Positions 36,163 through 44,131 of a stretch of 54,460 nt of DNA are shown here, piece by piece; position 1 is the first letter of the stretch; every line of letters begins with the position of its first letter. Under the pieces are notes generated by a model. That model saw nothing but the letters and a program-made list of their open reading frames with translations. It made no database searches and was not told the origin of the DNA. The position numbers were made by a program, and so were the translations under genes. Source of the stretch: Myxococcales bacterium (GTDB lineage Bacteria; Myxococcota; Polyangia; Polyangiales; Polyangiaceae); the NCBI GenBank assembly GCA_020430865.1, contig JAGQIY010000394.1, positions 1 through 54,460 of the forward strand. Reading direction: 5' to 3'.

Positions 36163-38708
36163 GCCTGTCCCTGTTTCGCGCCACGGCCGCGAACCGCCGT
36201 ACACCTTCGCGGACTCACCGCTACAGTGCCGTCGCGCTCGCGACTACTCTGCTCACCCTCGGCTGGAGCCAGCGCGCGTCGGCTCAGGTCCCGACGGACA
36301 CCGGAACCCAGCGCCTCCCGGTGCTGGGCCGTAGCCTCGCGGGAACCGACGACAGCACCGCTCTCGGTCTGAACCCGGCGAATATTGGCTTCATGAAGGG
36401 CGGTGAGTTTCGCTGGAGCGCGATCTTCCTCGACGACGACCTGTCGGTGCCCTGGCAGGGCCACGCGTTCTCCTTCGCGACCCCGCTGTTCCTGAACCTG
36501 TCGAGCGGTCTGCGGGTGGACATCGTGGACCCCCCGGACTCCGCCGCGGAATCGGGCAACTACCAGTTCGTTACCTGGGGCCTCGCGCTCAGCGCCACCG
36601 ATGCGTTCTCGCTGGGCTTCTCGTTGCAGCGCTCGTACTCCGACTCCGCGATCCACGATCGCCTCGCTTCCTACACCATCGCCATGACGTCGCGTCCGGC
36701 GCCTGCGGTGGGTCTCTCCTTCGTGGCCAACGACATCAACGGCCCACGCAACCAGGCCGGCGGGAGTCGCTCGCCCAGCTACGACATGGGCATGGCGCTG
36801 CGCCCCACCGGCGAGCGTACCCTCGAACTGGGCCTGGAGACCAAGTACATCCAGGACAGCGACGAGTGGGTGCCGCGGGGAACCATTGGTCTCGATATCG
36901 CGCCCCTCGGCAGGCTCACCGGAGGGGTCACGCTGCACCACCTGGATCAGGACGAGCCCGACTACGTCGCTTCCCTCGGACTCTCGCTATACAACTCGAA
37001 CCCTGCGGGCAGCACCGAGTTCACGGGAGGTGCCGTGGGTGGCAACGCCCTGGGAGCGGACGACAGCTACGCCAATCCATACCTCGATCTGGCCGTCCGC
37101 ACCTTCCGCGAGCCAGTTGGGGGTGAGGCGCCCCGATACGCGGTGCGCGTCCGCATCGAGTCCACGCCTGACCCGCGAGGACACTTCCGTATGATGCGCC
37201 GGCTCTGGAAGATGGCCAACGAGGACGCCGTCGACGCCGTGCTCCTCGAGCTCCGTACGGATCCAGCTGACAGCTTCGCCCACGCCCAGGAGTTCCGCGA
37301 CGCCATCCACAACCTCCGGCGGCACGGCAAGAAGGTGTTGTGCCACCTGGAGGACAACGGAGGGATGGCGCTCTACCTGTGTTCCGCGGCGACCAAGATC
37401 CTGGTCAACCCTGCCGGAGGCCTGCGCTTCGCGGGCCTGAAGACCCAGTCGATGTACTTCGCGGGCCTGCTCAACAAGCTAGGGATCCGCGCGGATTTCG
37501 TGCGTATCGGCGCCCACAAGAGCGCCCCGGAGCGCCTCACCCGCACCGGAGCTTCGAAGGTCGCCAAGGCGGATCGCATCGACATGCTGCAGCAGCTGGA
37601 GCGCCAGCTGGTCGAAGGCGTCGCAGCGGGACGCCGGATGACGCCTGCCGAGGTGCGCGCCAACATCAAGCAGGGTCCCTTCATCGCGTCCGAGGCGAAG
37701 CAGGCGAAGTTCGTCGACGGCGTCGCCTTCGACGATGAGCTCGAAGACGCCGTACGGACGATGATCGGCCGTGACACCCTGGTCGTGGACGAAGACGTGC
37801 TCGCACCCCGCGCACCCAAGAAGTTCGGTCGAGAGCGGGGCATCGCCGTGATCTACGTCGATGGCGACATGGTCGACGGTCGCAGCAGCACCATCCCGTT
37901 TCTGGGCATGAAGCTGGCCGGCTCCTACACCATCGCCGAGACCCTGAAGGACGTGCGCGAAGACCCTCGCATCGGCGCCGTTGTTCTCCGCGTGGAAACT
38001 CCTGGCGGGTCAGCGATGGCCGCAGACGTGATGTGGCGTCAGGTCGAGCTGACCGCCAAGACGAAACCGTTGGTCGTCAGCATGGGGAGCTACGCCGCGA
38101 GCGCCGGCTACTACATCTCCGCTCCGGGCAATCGCATCTTCGCCAACCCGGCGACCATCACCGGGAGCATCGGCGTGTTCTACGGGAAGGCAGACGTCGC
38201 GCAGCTCCTGAACAAGATCGGCGTCAACGTGGAGACCTACAAGACCGCGCCGAAGGCGGATGCCGAGTCACTCTACCGTCCGTTCACGGCAGCCGAACGC
38301 AAGGAGCTGGAGAAGAAGGTCGGGCAGTTCTACGACACCTTCATCACGCGGGTCGCGGCGGGCCGTCCTCTGAACAAGGCCCAGGTGGATCAGGTGGCGC
38401 GAGGTCGAGTGTGGACCGGCGAGCAGGCAAAGGACCGCAAGCTGGTGGACGAGCTCGGTGGGATCCGGCAGGCCCTCGACTACGCGCGCAGGCAAGCGGG
38501 CCTCAGCGAGGACGCCCCGATCGTCGAGCTACCAGAGCTTCAGACCTCCATCCTCGGCAAGCTGCTGGGCATCGATGGTCTGCGCGCCGACGCCCAGATC
38601 ACCATTCCCCAGCAGATCAGCGGCATGATCAAGGCGCTCGGACCGTTCATGGTCTACGAGAGCGACAAGCCGATGATGCTGCTGGAGATGGCACCTGTGA
38701 AGCCATGA
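36159..38708 (+). CDS. Outer-membrane barrel / signal peptide peptidase (SppA) fusion
   Basis: 849 aa. Signal peptide about 20-42 (ALATTLLTLGWSQRASAQ). Residues about 45-335 are beta-rich and resemble PorV/FadL-like outer-membrane barrels (TALGLNPANIGFM, FVTWGLALSATDAFSLGFSLQ, GMALRPTGERTLELGLETKY). Residues about 350-830 are a full-length 67K-type SppA with two tandem S49 domains. The catalytic dyad is split as in E. coli SppA: Lys454 in IGAHKSAPERLTR and Ser648 in GSYAASAGYYISAP; the second domain also has VLRVETPGGS and TGSIGVFYG. SppA normally digests cleaved signal peptides at the inner membrane, so a barrel domain would place this one elsewhere, or be an exotic anchor. Coupled by ATGA to the genes on both sides. 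Longer than any usual SppA (about 600 aa). Confidence 0.85.
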   Translation: MSLSLFRATAANRRTPSRTHRYSAVALATTLLTLGWSQRASAQVPTDTGTQRLPVLGRSLAGTDDSTALGLNPANIGFMKGGEFRWSAIFLDDDLSVPWQGHAFSFATPLFLNLSSGLRVDIVDPPDSAAESGNYQFVTWGLALSATDAFSLGFSLQRSYSDSAIHDRLASYTIAMTSRPAPAVGLSFVANDINGPRNQAGGSRSPSYDMGMALRPTGERTLELGLETKYIQDSDEWVPRGTIGLDIAPLGRLTGGVTLHHLDQDEPDYVASLGLSLYNSNPAGSTEFTGGAVGGNALGADDSYANPYLDLAVRTFREPVGGEAPRYAVRVRIESTPDPRGHFRMMRRLWKMANEDAVDAVLLELRTDPADSFAHAQEFRDAIHNLRRHGKKVLCHLEDNGGMALYLCSAATKILVNPAGGLRFAGLKTQSMYFAGLLNKLGIRADFVRIGAHKSAPERLTRTGASKVAKADRIDMLQQLERQLVEGVAAGRRMTPAEVRANIKQGPFIASEAKQAKFVDGVAFDDELEDAVRTMIGRDTLVVDEDVLAPRAPKKFGRERGIAVIYVDGDMVDGRSSTIPFLGMKLAGSYTIAETLKDVREDPRIGAVVLRVETPGGSAMAADVMWRQVELTAKTKPLVVSMGSYAASAGYYISAPGNRIFANPATITGSIGVFYGKADVAQLLNKIGVNVETYKTAPKADAESLYRPFTAAERKELEKKVGQFYDTFITRVAAGRPLNKAQVDQVARGRVWTGEQAKDRKLVDELGGIRQALDYARRQAGLSEDAPIVELPELQTSILGKLLGIDGLRADAQITIPQQISGMIKALGPFMVYESDKPMMLLEMAPVKP

Positions 38709-39661
38709 CCTCGGAGCCCCCCTCCTCGGGCAGCGCAGACCGAAGTTTCCACCAGGAAACTCCGGTCGCCTTCGCTACGCTGGAAGCGCGTCAGCTCAGC
38801 GTGCGGCGGTCCGGGGCCGTCCAGGTGGAAGCCGTGAGCTTCCGCAGCCAGGCGCGTCGAGTCGCGATCGTCGGTGACAGCGGGTTCCTGCCAAAGCTGC
38901 TCATCGCCGAGGCCGAGCGCACCAGCGGCGAGTTGCTCATGGTGGGCGAGCCCGCCGAGCAGGCCCTGGCGCGCAGCACGCGCCTGGTGCCCAGAGACGG
39001 CTGGCTCCTCGATGACGAACCGGTGCTCGCGAGCCTGCGCTTCGTCGCCGACTTGTTCCGCATCCCCCACGGAGCGCGGGTCGCCAAGCACGTGCTCGCC
39101 ACGCTCGGGCTCTCGCAGTTCTCCAAGGCGACTGCTGCCGCGCTGGAGCCGGCGGAACGCACCGCGGTGAGCCTCGCCATGGCCGTGATCAGCGGCCCCC
39201 GACTGCTCGTGCTGGAGGAGCCGCTGGACGCTCTCGACGATCTGCGCGCGGCCTGGCTGCTCGAGCGTATCGAGCTGGCCTGCTCCGCAGAGGACGCGCC
39301 GCGACTCGTCTGGACCTGCGAGCGCCTGCTGAACGCCGCCCAGCACGAGCTGGCCTCACGCGGCGACGTCGTCTGGCTGCAGTACGGACGACTGCTGGGC
39401 GCGGCGCCGGCCGCGGAGCTGGCGCGCGGGAGCGCGCTGTGCCTCGTGCGCGTCGCCGGAGACGGCGCTCGGTTGCGTCGAGCGCTGAGCGCGCGGGGGG
39501 TCTTGCTGGAGAGCACCGGCGACGCTCCAGAACCCCGACGTACGAGCAGCTGGCGGATGCACGCGAGTCGTCGTCCGGACCTGATCTCGGCCGCGGTGGA
39601 GACCGAAACGCCCGTGCTCGATCTCCAGTTGATCAAGCCGCTCGCAACGCCCCCAGACTAG
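38705..39661 (+). CDS. Degenerate ABC-transporter-ATPase-like protein
   Basis: 318 aa. The ATG overlaps the SppA fusion stop (ATGA). Overall layout is that of an ABC ATPase: LEARQLSVRRSGAVQVEAVSF at the front, a P-loop position, a Walker B-like GPRLLVLEEPLDALDDL (about 164-180) with D-loop, and a switch-like VWTCERLL. But the P-loop reads GDSGFLPK (57-64) in place of GxxGxGK[S/T], and the signature region reads LEPAERTAV rather than LSGGQ. ATP hydrolysis is therefore doubtful. A C-terminal regulatory-like part (about 235-318) follows. No permease gene is adjacent. Could be a pseudo-ATPase subunit or scaffold for the SppA fusion; inference only. Confidence 0.7.
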   Translation: MTSEPPSSGSADRSFHQETPVAFATLEARQLSVRRSGAVQVEAVSFRSQARRVAIVGDSGFLPKLLIAEAERTSGELLMVGEPAEQALARSTRLVPRDGWLLDDEPVLASLRFVADLFRIPHGARVAKHVLATLGLSQFSKATAAALEPAERTAVSLAMAVISGPRLLVLEEPLDALDDLRAAWLLERIELACSAEDAPRLVWTCERLLNAAQHELASRGDVVWLQYGRLLGAAPAAELARGSALCLVRVAGDGARLRRALSARGVLLESTGDAPEPRRTSSWRMHASRRPDLISAAVETETPVLDLQLIKPLATPPD

Positions 39662-39663
39662 CG

Positions 39664-39715
39664 TCCCGTCGCCGCGTGGCCCTGCGAGCTCATGCTGTGG
39701 AGCCACGAGACGGGA
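39664..39715 (+). terminator. Imperfect hairpin before proB
   Basis: TCCCGTC plus CGTGGC pair with GCCACG plus GACGGGA (39702-39715) across an internal loop and a loop of about 21 bases. It begins 2 bases after the pseudo-ABC gene stop and may end the three-gene operon. No T-run, so low confidence. Confidence 0.35.
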
Positions 39716-39725
39716 GGCGGCGTGC

Positions 39726-39731
39726 TATAGC
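39726..39731 (+). promoter_or_regulatory. Possible -10 element (TGCTATAGC) before proB
   Basis: TATAGC with a TGC extension lies 9 bases before the proB ATG, so a transcript would start only a few bases from the start codon. The same TATAGC precedes the gene at 49965 at nearly the same distance. No -35 match. Confidence 0.3.
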
Positions 39732-39740
39732 AGCCGGCGC

Positions 39741-40841
39741 ATGGCATCCGCCCGCACAGCGCTCCAGAACGCTCGCCGCGTCGTGGTCAAGGTCGGCTCC
39801 CGCGCTCTCTCGAGTGACCCGAGCCTGCCGGGCAATTTGATCGCGCAGCTGGCCGAGTCCAGCCGCGAGCCGCAGAGCAGCGAGCGGCGGTTCGTCCTGG
39901 TCTCGAGCGGCGCCATCGCCCTTGGCTGCGAGCGCCTTGGGTACCCGGCTCGCCCCAAAGAGATGAGCAAGCTCCAGGCCGCCGCGGCCGCCGGCCAGTC
40001 GGTACTCATGCGACGCTATGAAGAGGCCTGCGCCGACTGCGGGATGATCCCGGCGCAGGTTCTGCTCACCCACGCGGACCTTGCCGATCGGGAGCGACTG
40101 AACAACGCGAGGAACGCGCTCGCCGAGCTGCTCGACGCGCAGGCGCTGCCCATCGTCAACGAGAACGACACCGTCTCGACCGACGAGATTCGCTTTGGCG
40201 ACAATGACCAGCTGTCCGCCATGGTGGTGCCGCTGGTTGGCGCGGAGGTGCTGGTGTTGCTCACTGACGTCGCCGGCGTGCTGGGCGCGGACGGCGAGCG
40301 GCTCTCGGAGCTGCCAGCGGACTTCGTCGTGCAGGACCGGGGTGGCTCGAGCGGCGTCGGGAGCGGCGGCATCATGTCCAAGGTCGATTCCGCGAGGAAA
40401 GCGAGTCGCTCCGGCGCCTGGGTGGTCATCGCGAGCGCGGCTGAGCCCAGGATCATCTCGCGCTTGCTCGCTGGAGAGGACGTCGGCACCTTGGTGCACC
40501 CCGTGGAGGGCGTACTGCGTGCGCGCCAGCACTGGATCGCCTACACGCTCAAGCCACGGGGCACGGTCGTGGTCGACGCCGGCGCCGCGAGCGCGCTGCG
40601 GGGTGGCAGGAGCAGCCTGTTGCCGGTCGGTGTGATCGGCGTTCGCGGCAACTTCAACGCCGGGGACGCCGTGAGTATCGTGGACGCGGAAGGCCGCGAG
40701 GTCGGGCGCGGATTGGCCAGACTCGGCGCGCTGGACGTCGCGCGATCGGCACGCCAGAAGACCCAGGAGCTCGAGCTGCTGTTTGGCAGCGTCGGACGAG
40801 ATCTCGTCGTGGTCCATCGGGACGACCTTGTCCTCGCCTGA
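39741..40841 (+). CDS. proB: Glutamate 5-kinase ProB
   Basis: 366 aa. First enzyme of proline synthesis: phosphorylates L-glutamate with ATP to gamma-glutamyl phosphate. Amino-acid-kinase domain: RRVVVKVGSRALSS (nucleotide loop), FVLVSSGAIALGCERLG, KLQAAAAAGQSVLM, QVLLTHADL, PIVNENDTVSTDEIRFGDNDQLSAMV (glutamate site) and LVLLTDVAGVLGADGERL; GSGGIMSKVDSARKAS closes the kinase part. A PUA domain follows (about residues 275-366), as in most full-length ProB proteins of about 370 aa. No proA adjacent. Feedback inhibition by proline is family knowledge. Starts cleanly at ATG 39741. Confidence 0.96.
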   Translation: MASARTALQNARRVVVKVGSRALSSDPSLPGNLIAQLAESSREPQSSERRFVLVSSGAIALGCERLGYPARPKEMSKLQAAAAAGQSVLMRRYEEACADCGMIPAQVLLTHADLADRERLNNARNALAELLDAQALPIVNENDTVSTDEIRFGDNDQLSAMVVPLVGAEVLVLLTDVAGVLGADGERLSELPADFVVQDRGGSSGVGSGGIMSKVDSARKASRSGAWVVIASAAEPRIISRLLAGEDVGTLVHPVEGVLRARQHWIAYTLKPRGTVVVDAGAASALRGGRSSLLPVGVIGVRGNFNAGDAVSIVDAEGREVGRGLARLGALDVARSARQKTQELELLFGSVGRDLVVVHRDDLVLA

Positions 40842-41793
40842 CAAGGGCGGCAGGAGGTGGCGGCGCCGGCTGCTGATCGCTGCGGCGCTGATCGGGCTCG
40901 GGCTCTGCCTGGTTCTCGGCTGGCACGCATGGACGACGCGAGGACTGACCAGGCACGAGCTCCTCTCGCAAGGCCGACGGCGCGTCTACTACGTCCACCT
41001 GCCTCCGGCGCACTCCAGGACGAGAGCGGTGCCGCTGGTGATCGCGCTCCACGGCAACGGCGGCACCGCGGCGAGACTCAACCATGGGACTCGCTACGGC
41101 CTGACGCGCCAGGCAGACGCACGCGGTTGGGTGTTGGTGATCCCCCAGGGGATCTCCGAGAGCTGGAACGATCATCGCCCCTTCAAGGAGCAAGCGCTCC
41201 AGGGAGTGGACGACGTCGGGTTCCTCACCCAGCTGATCGATCGAGCCCACGCGGACTACGGCATCGACACCGATCGAGTGTTCATCGTGGGTGCCTCGAA
41301 CGGGGGTGCGATGGCGCTGACGTTCGCGGTCGAGGCGTCCGAACGCGTCCGAGCCGTGGCTGCCGTGGTGATGGGTCTACCTGCCATCCACGAGCACCAC
41401 CCCCCGAAGCGGCCCGTGTCGGTCCTGATGATCAACGGTGAGCGAGATCCCATCGTCCCCTACGCCGGAGGCGACATCCTGGGCAAACGTGGACGCGTGC
41501 TCTCTTCGCCCGCGAGCCTCGACTGGTGGGCGACGCACGACGGCTGTGCCCAAACGCGCCCCGAGATCCAGCTGCCGGATCTCGATCCGACGGACGGGAC
41601 CCGGGTGTTCGTCGAGAGGCGTGAAGACTGCACCGACGGGGCGAGCGTGGAGCTGTACCGTGTCGAAGGGGGTGGTCACACCTGGCCCGGGGGGAGGCCC
41701 TACGCACCCCAGCGCATCGTCGGTCGCACATCCCACGACATCGACGCCAGCCAGGTCGCCTTCGCCTTCTTCGCGAGCCACTCCGCTCGCTAG
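40828..41793 (+). CDS. PHB-depolymerase/feruloyl-esterase-like hydrolase with N-terminal membrane anchor
   Basis: 321 aa from TTG 40828; TTG 40783 is also in frame and no ATG or GTG exists near, so the start is uncertain. Either way it overlaps the end of proB. After a basic KGGRRWRRR comes a hydrophobic anchor LLIAAALIGLGLCLVLGW. The hydrolase domain has PLVIALHGNGGTAARLN (oxyanion), the nucleophile elbow VGASNGGAM (Ser157 in this numbering), Asp207 in NGERDPIVPY and His284 in GGGHTWPG, a complete triad of the LpqC / polyhydroxybutyrate depolymerase-like esterase family. Probable extracytoplasmic esterase on phenolic or polyester substrates. Confidence 0.82.
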   Translation: MSSPDKGGRRWRRRLLIAAALIGLGLCLVLGWHAWTTRGLTRHELLSQGRRRVYYVHLPPAHSRTRAVPLVIALHGNGGTAARLNHGTRYGLTRQADARGWVLVIPQGISESWNDHRPFKEQALQGVDDVGFLTQLIDRAHADYGIDTDRVFIVGASNGGAMALTFAVEASERVRAVAAVVMGLPAIHEHHPPKRPVSVLMINGERDPIVPYAGGDILGKRGRVLSSPASLDWWATHDGCAQTRPEIQLPDLDPTDGTRVFVERREDCTDGASVELYRVEGGGHTWPGGRPYAPQRIVGRTSHDIDASQVAFAFFASHSAR

Positions 41794-41814
41794 CAGGGTA
41801 ATTCAACACCCTGC
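41793..41814 (+). terminator. Hairpin after the esterase gene
   Basis: GCAGGGT (41793-41799) and ACCCTGC (41808-41814) pair perfectly around the 8-base loop AATTCAAC, beginning at the last base of the stop codon. No T-run follows, only a C-rich stretch, so termination may need help. Confidence 0.4.
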
Positions 41815-41966
41815 CCCTCCCGACGACTCACCGAAAAGGAGCTTCGCTGCGGCCGTGGCGTAGGATTTCACTCTGGGCGGCGAGAAAAAAGATCGTGAAG
41901 CAACCCAAGCCGTCAAAGCGACTTGGGTCGGAACTTTTCGGAGGTGCGGGTGTCCGCTGCGGGTTC

Positions 41967-42491
41967 ATGACGGGATCTGACAAATCCAGCGTGTGGTTGG
42001 TGGGGCTGCTGACCCTCGCCGCGCTCTGGGCGGGCTCCAGCGCGAGCCGCCAGGTCAGCTTGATCTGGCCCTCGGGAACGCTGCCTGCCGAGGTCCCGGT
42101 GCTGGAGACCCGCCTGGGAAAGAACCCCCAGGATGCTGCGGCCGCCGTCGAGCTTGGGCGCACGCTCCTGGCGTACGGTCAGCCCGGTCAGGCCGCGGCG
42201 AGCCTCGACTGGGTCTCCCCGGCGCTCCAGACGGAACCGCAACTGGCTAGCCTGCGCGTGCAGGCGCTGACTCAGCTTGGTGAGTACGACCGCGCGCTCA
42301 GGCTCCAGCGGTCCGTACTCGCCACCTGCTCGAACGCCGGTTGCGCACCCACGGTGTTTGCGCGCGGAAAAGCTCAGGAGCGTCTGCTCGTCGAGCTGCT
42401 GCGGGTCGGTGTGACCGACCCCGACACGCAGCCCGCCCGCGTCGCCCTCGCACAGCTCCGCGCGACTCGCACCGGACGACTCGAGGACTAG
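41967..42491 (+). CDS. Membrane-anchored TPR-like protein
   Basis: 174 aa from ATG 41967; a GTG at 41895 would add 24 charged residues in front. One hydrophobic anchor VWLVGLLTLAALWAG near the N-terminus. The rest is helical with a tetratricopeptide-like rhythm: AAAAVELGRTLLAYGQPGQAAASLDWV, QLASLRVQALTQLGEYDRALRLQRSVL. Two cysteines in ATCSNAGCAP could pair outside the membrane. Probably a protein-interaction or assembly factor; partners unknown. It sits alone between the esterase and the trypsin-like lipoprotein genes on the same strand. Confidence 0.65.
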   Translation: MTGSDKSSVWLVGLLTLAALWAGSSASRQVSLIWPSGTLPAEVPVLETRLGKNPQDAAAAVELGRTLLAYGQPGQAAASLDWVSPALQTEPQLASLRVQALTQLGEYDRALRLQRSVLATCSNAGCAPTVFARGKAQERLLVELLRVGVTDPDTQPARVALAQLRATRTGRLED

Positions 42492-42548
42492 ACCAGTCCT
42501 CCCTCGGCAGGCACACTACTCTCGCGCTCTCACCTCAGGCTCCCACCC

Positions 42549-43379
42549 GTGCACCGAACTCTTCCCCTCCTCTCGCTCGTCTTGTTGAGTACCGGCTGCG
42601 CCAGCTTGACTGGGCTCTTCGAAGGCCCCGTCAAGGAACCCACTCCGGCCGCCGCCCAGGATCCAGGTCGCGCCGAACCGCCGGAGCTACCGTTCGCTCT
42701 CGCCCAGGCGGACGACTACGTCGTGCGGGTCGTGGCGGAGAACGCGACCTGCACCGGCACGCTGATCGCCGACGACCTGGTGCTGACGGCTCATCACTGC
42801 GTGGCGCAGCGTGATATCTCTGGGGAAATTCTGGAGAAGGACCTCGAAGCCGAAGAGCTGAGAGTTGAACTCGGCGGTGACTATCTTCCTTGGGGAGAAG
42901 TTGGCGTGGACGCCGTCGTCGCTCCGCCGTGCGGCCACCGCGCCGGAGTCGGAGACATCGCGATCCTGGTCCTCGAACGCAAGCTGATCGGGATGACCAC
43001 GCTGGAACCCGAGCTGGACCAGGTCCCGGAACCAGGCGACGAACTGCACACGGTTGGCTTCGGGCGCTGCAGCCTCAGCGGGGAAGCGATCCATCGCAAA
43101 CCGCGGCCTGGCGGACGTGTGCTGAAGCTCAAGGAGAGCCGCTACACCTTGGAGGCTTCGATCTGTCCAGGTGACTCCGGCGGCCCGGCGTTGAACGCGA
43201 GCGGAGAGCTGGTCGGCGTCGTATCCCGCAGTGTGATGGATGGCAGTGAGCAGACGGTGAATCTCTCGGAGTTCACCCGCCTCGACGCGTTTCGCGGCTT
43301 GTTCGCCAACGCCCGCGCAATCAGCGACGGCGCGAGCCCGGCGGAGCTACCTCCAGTCGCTGGCTGCGACGCTCGCTGA
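42549..43379 (+). CDS. Trypsin-like (S1/V8-like) serine protease lipoprotein
   Basis: 276 aa from GTG 42549. Lipobox PLLSLVLLSTGC with Cys17, so it should be tethered at the envelope. The chymotrypsin-fold triad is complete: His83 in LVLTAHHCVA, Asp136 in GVGDIAILVLE, Ser210 in CPGDSGGPALN, with GELVGVVSR after it. Cys68/Cys84 resemble the usual His-loop disulfide. No PDZ domain, so it is not DegP-like. Substrate specificity cannot be read. It is followed 65 bases later by the signal-peptidase-I-like gene on the same strand. Confidence 0.88.
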   Translation: MHRTLPLLSLVLLSTGCASLTGLFEGPVKEPTPAAAQDPGRAEPPELPFALAQADDYVVRVVAENATCTGTLIADDLVLTAHHCVAQRDISGEILEKDLEAEELRVELGGDYLPWGEVGVDAVVAPPCGHRAGVGDIAILVLERKLIGMTTLEPELDQVPEPGDELHTVGFGRCSLSGEAIHRKPRPGGRVLKLKESRYTLEASICPGDSGGPALNASGELVGVVSRSVMDGSEQTVNLSEFTRLDAFRGLFANARAISDGASPAELPPVAGCDAR

Positions 43380-43444
43380 GCCCAGGCGAAGCCCGAGTAG
43401 CTTTGCCCCAACCGCGTCGGGCGTGACATGATCCGCCACCGGGC

Positions 43445-44095
43445 ATGCGCAAGTTCGTCAAGTTCTTGATTTGGACCGCCATCGTCATCGGCGGACTCAT
43501 CGGCCTCGCCCGACTGACCGCCATTCGCTGGTGGAAGGTGCCCGAGAACGATCCGCTGCTGGGCGCGTCCATCACGCCTTCGCTCTACCCCGGCGACACC
43601 ATCTTGCTCTGGCGCTTGAGTGAGCCCTCCTACGGCGATCTCGTGCTGTGTCCCGACCCCACGGACCCGAACGAGGTCGTGATCGGCCGCATCGTGGGCG
43701 AAACCGGCGATGACATCCGAGTGCAAGGCAACGACCTGTGGGTGAACCGCAGCCCGATGCGCACCGAGATGGCCTGCACTGAGCGCACGTTCAAGTCGGA
43801 AGATCCCAACACGGGCAACGCGGTAGAGCAGTACTGCGACCAGGAGGACCTCGGCGGTCGCCTCCACATGCGTGGCAACATCACCGCGGGTCGCTCCCAG
43901 AGTTCTCAGCTCGTCACCGAGCAGAAGGTGGGCGAGGGCAAGGTCTTCCTGCTCAGCGACAACCGTCTCTACCCCTTCGACTCCCGTCGCTACGGGCAGG
44001 TGGATCGAGCAACCTGCAAGGAGACGGTGTTCTTTCGACTCACCGGCAAGAACGGCTTCTTCGACGTGAAGCGGCGGCTCACCTTCATCCACTGA
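43445..44095 (+). CDS. Signal peptidase I-like protein (S26) without the general-base lysine
   Basis: 216 aa. One N-terminal membrane helix (FLIWTAIVIGGLIGLARL). Box B: ASITPSLYPGDTILL, with Ser42 in the place of the LepB nucleophile (S-x-x-P). Box C/D: YGDLVLCPDP, then VVIGRIVGETGDDI, which aligns with LepB YIKRAVGLPGD; where LepB has the catalytic Lys this protein has Gly81. Box E: SDNRLYPFDSRRYGQV, a clear match to the GDNRDNSxDSRYWG box. So the fold and nucleophile are kept but the base is missing. It might use another residue, or be a non-catalytic relative. Four cysteines in the middle segment (CP, MACTERTF, YCDQED, RATCKE) suggest disulfides. Confidence 0.78.
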   Translation: MRKFVKFLIWTAIVIGGLIGLARLTAIRWWKVPENDPLLGASITPSLYPGDTILLWRLSEPSYGDLVLCPDPTDPNEVVIGRIVGETGDDIRVQGNDLWVNRSPMRTEMACTERTFKSEDPNTGNAVEQYCDQEDLGGRLHMRGNITAGRSQSSQLVTEQKVGEGKVFLLSDNRLYPFDSRRYGQVDRATCKETVFFRLTGKNGFFDVKRRLTFIH

Positions 44096-44131
44096 CGTTG
44101 CGCGGCGTTTCGTACTAGTGTCCTGAGTCCC

